57,398 nucleotides of DNA, taken from Anaerolineae bacterium (lineage in GTDB: Bacteria; Chloroflexota; Anaerolineae; Aggregatilineales; Phototrophicaceae). How positions within the stretch are numbered: position 1 is the first letter of the stretch; every line of letters begins with the position of its first letter. The stretch lies in the NCBI GenBank assembly GCA_019912965.1, contig JAIOHM010000015.1:1-57398 (forward strand). Direction: 5' to 3'. The translations under genes were made by a program, and so were the position numbers. The notes beneath the pieces were generated by a model. It worked only from the letters and a program-made list of their open reading frames with translations, had not been told where the DNA came from and searched no databases. This document shows, piece by piece, positions 52,740 through 57,398 of this stretch.

Positions 52740-53483
52740 TTATCCCTCGCTGCCGGCTGCCGAAATCAATGTTCCTACATCATGATTGCCCCGCACCGCT
52801 TCAAACAGATCGGTTTCGCCCCAGAAGTTCACCACCAGAATTGGCAGATTGTGTTCCTGGCACAGTGTAAACGCCGTCATATCCATCACTTCGTATTTGT
52901 TCGTTAGCACCTGCTGATACGAGAGTGTCCTGAAGCGGGTAGCAGTCGGGTCTTTCTTCGGGTCTGCGGTGTATACGCCGTTGACCTTCGTGGCCTTGAT
53001 TACGATGCTGGCGTCAATTTCCATCGCCCGCAGCGCTGCTGCTGTGTCCGTCGTGAAGTATGGGTTACCTGTCCCCCCGGCGATGATAACCACCCGCCCT
53101 TTTTCAAGGTGTCGGATTGCCCGCAGTCGAATATAGGGTTCGGCAACCGCGTTCATCTGCACCGCTGTCTGCACACGGGTTTCCACCCCTGCCCGTTCCA
53201 GCGCATCCTGCAAGGCCAGACCATTCATCACTGTGCCGATCATACCCATATGATCAGCCGTACTTTGCTCCATGCCGCGTTTGACACCTCCCGCCCCGCG
53301 CCACAAGTTGCCCGCGCCAATCACAATGGCCGTTTGAATGCCCATATCATGAATGACCTTGATCTTCTCCGCGATAAATGCCGCGCCGCTGGGGTCAATC
53401 CCGAAGCCTTGCGAACCGGCCAGCGCCTCACCGCTCAATTTAAGTACAATCCGTTTATAAGGGAGGGTTCCATTAGTCGACAT
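52740..53483 (-). CDS. pyrH: UMP kinase
   Basis: This 247-residue protein is the bacterial UMP kinase that makes UDP from UMP. It shows [21 protein letters not shown] at the N-terminus, [14 protein letters not shown] (phosphate-binding loop), [22 protein letters not shown] and [15 protein letters not shown], all typical. It lies downstream of tsf but behind a strong terminator-like hairpin. The frr gene, which usually follows pyrH, is not seen here; instead a small hypothetical gene and a YbjN gene follow. Confidence 0.96.
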   Translation of the reverse strand: MSTNGTLPYKRIVLKLSGEALAGSQGFGIDPSGAAFIAEKIKVIHDMGIQTAIVIGAGNLWRGAGGVKRGMEQSTADHMGMIGTVMNGLALQDALERAGVETRVQTAVQMNAVAEPYIRLRAIRHLEKGRVVIIAGGTGNPYFTTDTAAALRAMEIDASIVIKATKVNGVYTADPKKDPTATRFRTLSYQQVLTNKYEVMDMTAFTLCQEHNLPILVVNFWGETDLFEAVRGNHDVGTLISAAGSEG

Positions 53484-53521
53484 ACCTGCTCCTTCCTGAT
53501 TGAGTTGCTAAACGACCACCC

Positions 53522-53551
53522 AAAAAAAAGGGACTGGCAAAAGCCAATCCC
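53522..53551 (-). terminator. Terminator after tsf
   Basis: On the minus strand GGGATTGGC and GCCAGTCCC (one G-U) form a 9-bp stem with a TTTT loop, followed by TTTTTTTT. This is a strong Rho-independent terminator lying between tsf (stop 53597) and pyrH (start 53483). It should limit read-through from the rpsB-tsf promoter into pyrH. Confidence 0.9.
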
Positions 53552-53596
53552 TGAACAATAGCAATCTTAACCGGGCGGGAAACCGCGCGCGGATAA

Positions 53597-54226
53597 TTAG
53601 GCATCCGCTCCACCATCGGCCTGGTTGTCTTCGCCCAGCGCAAAGCGGGCAAAGCGCCGGATTTGAATGCTTTCACCGATTTCAGCAACGGTTGCCGAAA
53701 GCAGTTGATCAATCGTCTTCGAGTCATCCAGCAGGTACTGTTGTTCCAACAGCACGATTTCCTCGAAGAACTTGTTCATGCGTCCGTCCACGATTTTGTC
53801 AGCCATCGCTTCCGGCTTGCCTTCTTCAATCGCCCGACGGCGCTGCACAGCACGCTCGGCCTGGATGACCGCTTCCGGCACATCTTCACGGCGGATATAT
53901 TCTGGGGCAAGATTTGCGATGTGCAGGGAAACACCCTTCGCAAATTCCTGGAACTTATCGGTACGCGCCACAAAATCTGTCTCGCAGTTGATTTCCACCA
54001 GCACACCCAACCGTTTGTTGTGGTGGGAGTAGATCTGGATGACACCTTCGTTCATTGTCCGGCCTGCGCCCAGTTTCTTGGCGGCCTTCGCCAGACCCTT
54101 CTCGCGCAGCCAGTCAATGGCTTTCTGTACGTCGCCGTTATTGGTTTCCAGAGCTTTCTTGCAATCCAGCGGGCCTGCTCCGGTAGCCTCCCGCAGGTCT
54201 TTCACCATCTTGGCAGTGATTTCCAT
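53597..54226 (-). CDS. tsf: Elongation factor Ts
   Basis: The 209-residue protein is EF-Ts, the GDP/GTP exchange factor for EF-Tu. It starts MEITAKMVKDLREATGAGPLDCKKAL (UBA domain) and has the core motif CETDFVARTDKFQEFA. It is shorter than the E. coli protein (about 280), like other bacteria with short EF-Ts, and ends in an acidic tail. It starts 9 bases after the rpsB stop on the same strand, so they form one operon, and a terminator follows. Confidence 0.96.
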   Translation of the reverse strand: MEITAKMVKDLREATGAGPLDCKKALETNNGDVQKAIDWLREKGLAKAAKKLGAGRTMNEGVIQIYSHHNKRLGVLVEINCETDFVARTDKFQEFAKGVSLHIANLAPEYIRREDVPEAVIQAERAVQRRRAIEEGKPEAMADKIVDGRMNKFFEEIVLLEQQYLLDDSKTIDQLLSATVAEIGESIQIRRFARFALGEDNQADGGADA

Positions 54227-54235
54227 CGTCGTTCC

Positions 54236-55087
54236 TTATTTCGCTTCTTCTTCGTCAGTAAACAGGCTGGCATCACGGAGCTTGGCAAGGGTGGAAGGCC
54301 CGAACAGCGTTTCGTCGGTTTCCTCCTCGTCCTTGTCATAGTCGTAGAAGCCCGCACCAGCATCCGGCATTTCTGCGTCTGCGCCGCTGTCGTCGCCCTT
54401 CCGCATCGCCTGGCCTTCCAGAACGGCCTCGGCAAAGGTGCTGATGACCAGTTTGATGGCACGCACGGCGTCGTCATTCGCTGGAATAATGTAGTCAATC
54501 TGGTCAGGGTCGGAGTTCGTATCGGCGAGTGCCAGCACCGGGATTCCCAGAATGTTGGCTTCCTTCACCGCTGTCGCTTCGCGGATGGTATCGACAATAA
54601 TCAGCAGTTCAGGCAGGCGCTTCATGTCGCGGATACCACCTAGACGCAGTTGCAGCTTCTCAATCTTACGTTCCAGCACCAGACCTTCTTTTTTGGTCAG
54701 GAGGGCGAATTCGCCCGCGTCGCGCCGCTTTTCCAGTTTCTTGAGTGTTTCGATGCGGTCGCGGATGGTGCGCCAGTTGGTGAGCGTGCCGCCCAACCAA
54801 CGGTGATTAACATGTGGCATCCGGCAACGTGCGGCTTCGCTGGCGACAGTTTCCTGTGCCTGACGCTTCGTGCCGACGAACAACACCGTTCCACCGCGCT
54901 GCACAATGTCCCGGATGAGATCATAGTAGCTGTTCAGGTTGACAATCGTTTGCTGGAGGTCAATGATATGAATACCATTGCGCTCGGTGAAGATGTAGGG
55001 CGCCATTTTGGGGTTCCACTTGGGCGTGCGGTGGCCGAAGTGGACGCCGGTTTCGAGCAGCGCCTTCAGGCTGACATTGGAGGGCAT
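54236..55087 (-). CDS. rpsB: 30S ribosomal protein S2
   Basis: The 283-residue protein is ribosomal protein S2. It starts MPSNVSLKALLETGVHFGHRTPKWNPKMAPYIFTERNGIHIIDLQQT (in outline), and the family block NHRWLGGTLTNWRTIRDRI and LPELLIIVDTIREATAVKEANILGIPVLALADTNSDP are all present. It has an acidic C-terminal extension beyond the usual end. ATG 55087 has AGGAG 8 bases upstream; an in-frame ATG at 55141 would precede it. A near-consensus promoter lies upstream at 55211-55239, and an IS1-type element is inserted beyond it. Confidence 0.97.
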   Translation of the reverse strand: MPSNVSLKALLETGVHFGHRTPKWNPKMAPYIFTERNGIHIIDLQQTIVNLNSYYDLIRDIVQRGGTVLFVGTKRQAQETVASEAARCRMPHVNHRWLGGTLTNWRTIRDRIETLKKLEKRRDAGEFALLTKKEGLVLERKIEKLQLRLGGIRDMKRLPELLIIVDTIREATAVKEANILGIPVLALADTNSDPDQIDYIIPANDDAVRAIKLVISTFAEAVLEGQAMRKGDDSGADAEMPDAGAGFYDYDKDEEETDETLFGPSTLAKLRDASLFTDEEEAK

Positions 55088-55210
55088 ATTCAATTCTCCT
55101 AAGGTGTTTGTACGATCACGCCGTTCATCCCGGAAAAGCAATCCCGCTTAAGGACAACACCTTCCAGTCCCGACGTGTGATATTTATTGGTCTATGCCAA
55201 TCGGGGCAAC

Positions 55211-55239
55211 ATTTTAGCAGACATCAGGAGGGCATTCAA
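55211..55239 (-). promoter_or_regulatory. rpsB promoter
   Basis: On the minus strand TTGAAT (55234-55239) and TAAAAT (55211-55216) are separated by 17 bases, a good sigma-70-type promoter. The transcript would start about 115 bases upstream of the rpsB start codon, leaving a leader in which an autoregulatory structure could lie. An IS1-family element begins only about 8 bases upstream of the -35 box. Confidence 0.75.
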
Positions 55240-55246
55240 GCCAGAA

Positions 55247-55255
55247 TGAACAAGA
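55247..55255 (+). repeat. Target site duplication, left
   Basis: TGAACAAGA occurs at 55247-55255 and again at 56055-56063, directly flanking the IS. The 9-bp length is typical of IS1 family insertions, and the exact copies suggest a fairly recent insertion. Confidence 0.9.
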
Positions 55256-56054
55256 GGGAGTGGTGAAAGTGATGGATGTGGTATAAATTAGAGACATGAG
55301 CCAATGTCCATACTGTTACAACACAGAAAATCAGATCAAAGCGGGTCAAACTGGAGTGGGTAGCCAGCGTTGGCGGTGCAAGTCGTGCAACCGTCGTTAT
55401 ACGCCTGAGCCGCGGCACATGTATAGCGATGAGATGCGGCGACAAGCCGTCAAAATGTATGCCGATGGTGCAGGCTTTCGTCAAGTAGCCCGACAGTTCG
55501 AAATCGATCACGTCACGGTCATGAATTGGGTCAAAGCCCATATCGACCAACTCCTACAGCTCCACTGCCAGAGGATAAGCCCTTACATATCGTCGAGATG
55601 GACGAGTTGTACACTTTTGTGGGTAAGAAAAAAACAGACTCTACCTCGTGACTTTTGTGGAGCGGAAAACCAGCTGTATTGTGGGGTGGCAGGTTGTTAT
55701 CGAGCGTGATGAGGCGACGCTACAAGCCATGCTCGATACCAGTCCACAAGCGGTGTGGTACTACAGTGACTTATTTGCCACCTATAAGGCTCTGCTCTAC
55801 ACCCCTGGCACACATACCGCCATGCCTGACAAAAGTGAGACCTATCGCGTGGAAGGTGTGAATGCGGAGTTGCGCCATTATCTCGCCCGTCTTCGACGCA
55901 AAACCCGTTGTTTCTCCAAGTGCCTGCATGCTCTTATCCGCTCACTCAAGCTCTTTGTTTTTGCTTGGAATCGGCGTCAACTCCACAAACAAAAGTATCC
56001 TGACTATCCTGCGCCTCTCACTCATTTCCTGCATCCATGAGATTCACCACTCCC
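55256..56054 (+). mobile_element. IS1-family insertion sequence
   Basis: A complete element of 799 bp. Terminal inverted repeats GGGAGTGGTGAA occur at 55256-55267 and (reversed) at 56043-56054, with a further ATGGATG match a few bases inward. Exact 9-bp target duplications flank it. It carries one IS1-type transposase that is spread over three frames. It is inserted between rpsB and the histidine kinase gene, close to the rpsB promoter. Confidence 0.92.
55296..56040 (+). pseudogene. IS1-family transposase, apparent frameshifts
   Basis: The N-terminal part (55296 to about 55563) is InsA-like: CPYCYNTENQIKAG and WRCKSCNRRYTPEP form a zinc finger, then a helix-turn-helix. The next part continues one frame back (CTGCCAGAGGATAAGC at 55565; LPEDKPLHIVEMDELYTFVG). 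After KKK the frame moves back again at a run of seven A to give RLYLVTFVERKTSCIVGWQVVIERDEATLQ. The DDE residues are seen as D in VEMDELY, D in WYYSDLF and E in VEGVNAELRHY. A7C resembles the IS1 programmed -1 slippage site, but the first change looks like a missing C. Confidence 0.85.
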
Positions 56055-56063
56055 TGAACAAGA
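56055..56063 (+). repeat. Target site duplication, right
   Basis: TGAACAAGA repeats the sequence at 55247-55255 exactly on the other side of the IS. Confidence 0.9.
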
Positions 56064-56153
56064 AGCTGTCAATCGCCACATACTGCGACCCCGCCATCTT
56101 TTCTGTGGATTGTCGTCGTTATCCTCATGATTGAAGGGGAATTCAGCTTCTCC

Positions 56154-57398
56154 TCACGAGGGGTTTTCCGGCTTAGTGGGCAGCAGCACACGAAACGTCG
56201 TGCCTTGGCCGATTACACTGGTCACATCAACTTTGCCACGATGTTGATTCACTATTTTCTTGACAATCGCCAGCCCCAATCCTGTCCCGCGTGAATTCAC
56301 GGTTCGGGCTTGAGTCGAGCGATAAAAAGGTTCAAATATGTGTGGCAGGTCAGCCTCGTCAATACCAATACCACTGTCGCACACCTCGATGGCAACCTGA
56401 CCTGATTCCTCAAAGGTACGTACCATTACCGCTCCACCGGAAAGTGTGTAATGCAGGGCATTTTCGACCAGATTGACGAAGGCGCGCTGCAAATCCGGCG
56501 TACTTCCCCAAATTGGTGGGAGATCGGGGGCAAGATCGAATTGGAGTATCAAACGACGTTCTTTCACCACATCCTGAAATTGAGATTGAAGGGAAGTGAA
56601 CAGTGTATCAATTTCTACCGCTTGAAAAACCAGATCAGGAAAGGCATCCAGACGAGAGATGGTGAGGATGTCTTGAATGAGGATGCTTAGATGTTCAACT
56701 TGTTCCTTAATCTGATCCATTCGGCTCTGCCGACGTTCGGGATCATCGGTTTTTTCAAGCAAATACAAACTGGTGTTGATAATCGTCAGCGGTGTTTTCA
56801 AGTCATGAGATACAGTATTGACGAATTCTTTGAGCAGTTCGGTGCGCTCTCGCGTCAGCGCCAGTTCCAAATGTTCGGCTTCTGCCCGCTTGCGCTCGGT
56901 GATGTCCGTCATCGCCCCAATCATCCGAAGTGGTTGTCCGGTAGGATCGTAAAATACATAAGCGTGATCAATAACCGCAGCATATTCCCCATCGAACCGT
57001 CGCATACGGTATTCATCTGACCAGTAATCACGCCGCTGGTTAAAGATATTTTGCATACTCGCTTTGACCCGTTCGTAGTCGTCAGGATGGACATGGGTTT
57101 CCCACCAAGCCTGTACAGCGGCTTTTGGATCATCGGAGACATAAAGCCGCTGGTAGGTGTCGTTGCGAAGCACAACATTCGTGCGTAAGTCCCAATCGTA
57201 GATGGCATCCTGAGTTGCTAAAGCGGCATAGTGGAACAGTTCTTGTTGGCGGTGTAAGGCTGCATTTGCGGCAATGGAAGCGTCTAAGACCCGCCAGAAA
57301 ATCGACGCGCCGATCATCAGGAAGATTGTTATCGCCAGCAGGTTAAGCGTGCCAATGATAAGGAAACGCATCATATGGTCGCGCGGCACATCCGACAA
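56154..57398 (-). CDS. PAS-domain sensor histidine kinase (partial)
   Basis: At least 414 residues are present, and the frame is open to the window end, so the N-terminus may continue. A membrane segment (about residues 11-30 of the visible part) is followed by a PAS domain (about 55-170; VHPDDYERV and RMRRFDGEYAAV, ending GAMTDITERKRAE) and a HisKA domain with SHDLKTP (H198 in visible numbering). The ATPase domain has an N box ENALHYT, a G1 box DSGIGI and a G2 box GTGLGLAIVKKI. The kinase core is close to that of the kinase at 9036-10763. No response regulator is near. The true start may be a TTG at the very edge, an ATG inside, or beyond the window. Confidence 0.9.
   Translation of the reverse strand: MSDVPRDHMMRFLIIGTLNLLAITIFLMIGASIFWRVLDASIAANAALHRQQELFHYAALATQDAIYDWDLRTNVVLRNDTYQRLYVSDDPKAAVQAWWETHVHPDDYERVKASMQNIFNQRRDYWSDEYRMRRFDGEYAAVIDHAYVFYDPTGQPLRMIGAMTDITERKRAEAEHLELALTRERTELLKEFVNTVSHDLKTPLTIINTSLYLLEKTDDPERRQSRMDQIKEQVEHLSILIQDILTISRLDAFPDLVFQAVEIDTLFTSLQSQFQDVVKERRLILQFDLAPDLPPIWGSTPDLQRAFVNLVENALHYTLSGGAVMVRTFEESGQVAIEVCDSGIGIDEADLPHIFEPFYRSTQARTVNSRGTGLGLAIVKKIVNQHRGKVDVTSVIGQGTTFRVLLPTKPENPS

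Noticed and set aside
53663..54643. A 326-residue plus-strand frame opposite tsf and rpsB
   Set aside because: It is a shadow frame across two well-supported minus-strand genes with family motifs on the other strand.
1..57398. tRNA or rRNA genes
   Set aside because: I looked for T-loop (GTTCGAAT-type) sequences with flanking stems in all gaps and saw none. A systematic tRNA search would be needed to exclude them fully.

Overview
The window looks like a piece of a bacterial chromosome of moderate GC content, most likely from the phylum Chloroflexota (an Anaerolineae-like lineage). This placement is an inference. It rests on a monoderm-style envelope with lipoproteins and no outer-membrane genes, several secreted proteins with bacterial SH3 domains and Pro/Thr-rich linkers, a short EF-Ts, an IS1-family element of the single-finger type, and many SDR-type NAD(P)-binding proteins. 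No rRNA, tRNA or CRISPR array was found. Most genes are ordinary housekeeping and accessory metabolic genes in short operons on both strands, often packed tail to tail.

Layout. 0-0.75 kb: geneless, made of short imperfect tandem repeats. 0.75-9.0 kb: thiolase, a YitT-type membrane protein, and a cluster with three SH3b-domain envelope proteins, one of them a membrane protein with a cytoplasmic TIR domain and extracellular Cys-rich repeats. 9.0-16.5 kb: a PAS histidine kinase, an MFS transporter, an enoyl-CoA hydratase, a DUF4397 protein and a recX-rny-small-protein operon. 17-24.7 kb: SDR protein, small lipoprotein, an operon with FAD oxidoreductase, tail-anchored protein, FMN-binding protein and Nudix hydrolase, then an AT-richer accessory stretch (DUF3892, membrane protein, hypothetical, leucine-rich repeat protein). 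24.8-31.5 kb: acetyltransferase and aldehyde dehydrogenase operon, alpha/beta hydrolase, purU with a nitrilase, and a membrane protein. 31.7-34.7 kb: AT-rich accessory block with an AraC regulator and small membrane or hypothetical proteins. 34.8-37.9 kb: flavin reductase, LutA-like protein, GNAT, epimerase.

38.0-42.5 kb: dnaN, then about 650 bp of noncoding DNA with at least eleven DnaA-box-like 9-mers (TTWTNNACA type) plus TTATCCCA boxes, then a UvrD/PcrA helicase overlapped tail to tail by a DUF559 nuclease. I propose the noncoding stretch as a candidate replication origin. 42.5-49.5 kb: nitrilase, SGNH hydrolase, an Hsp70-family gene broken by an apparent one-base deletion close to its start, then a TetR regulator and two NmrA-type proteins whose two promoters carry the same 23-bp operator in opposite orientation, then an MsrQ-like protein. 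49.6-57.4 kb: secreted protein, GNAT, YbjN, pyrH, tsf and rpsB with promoter and terminator, a complete 799-bp IS1-family insertion with a 9-bp target duplication just upstream of the rpsB promoter, and a second PAS histidine kinase cut by the window end.

The items most worth following up are the dnaN-pcrA candidate origin, the TIR-transmembrane-SH3b-Cys-repeat protein, the TetR two-operator circuit, the broken Hsp70 start, and the IS insertion beside rpsB. All assignments come from reading the sequence; no database search was run.
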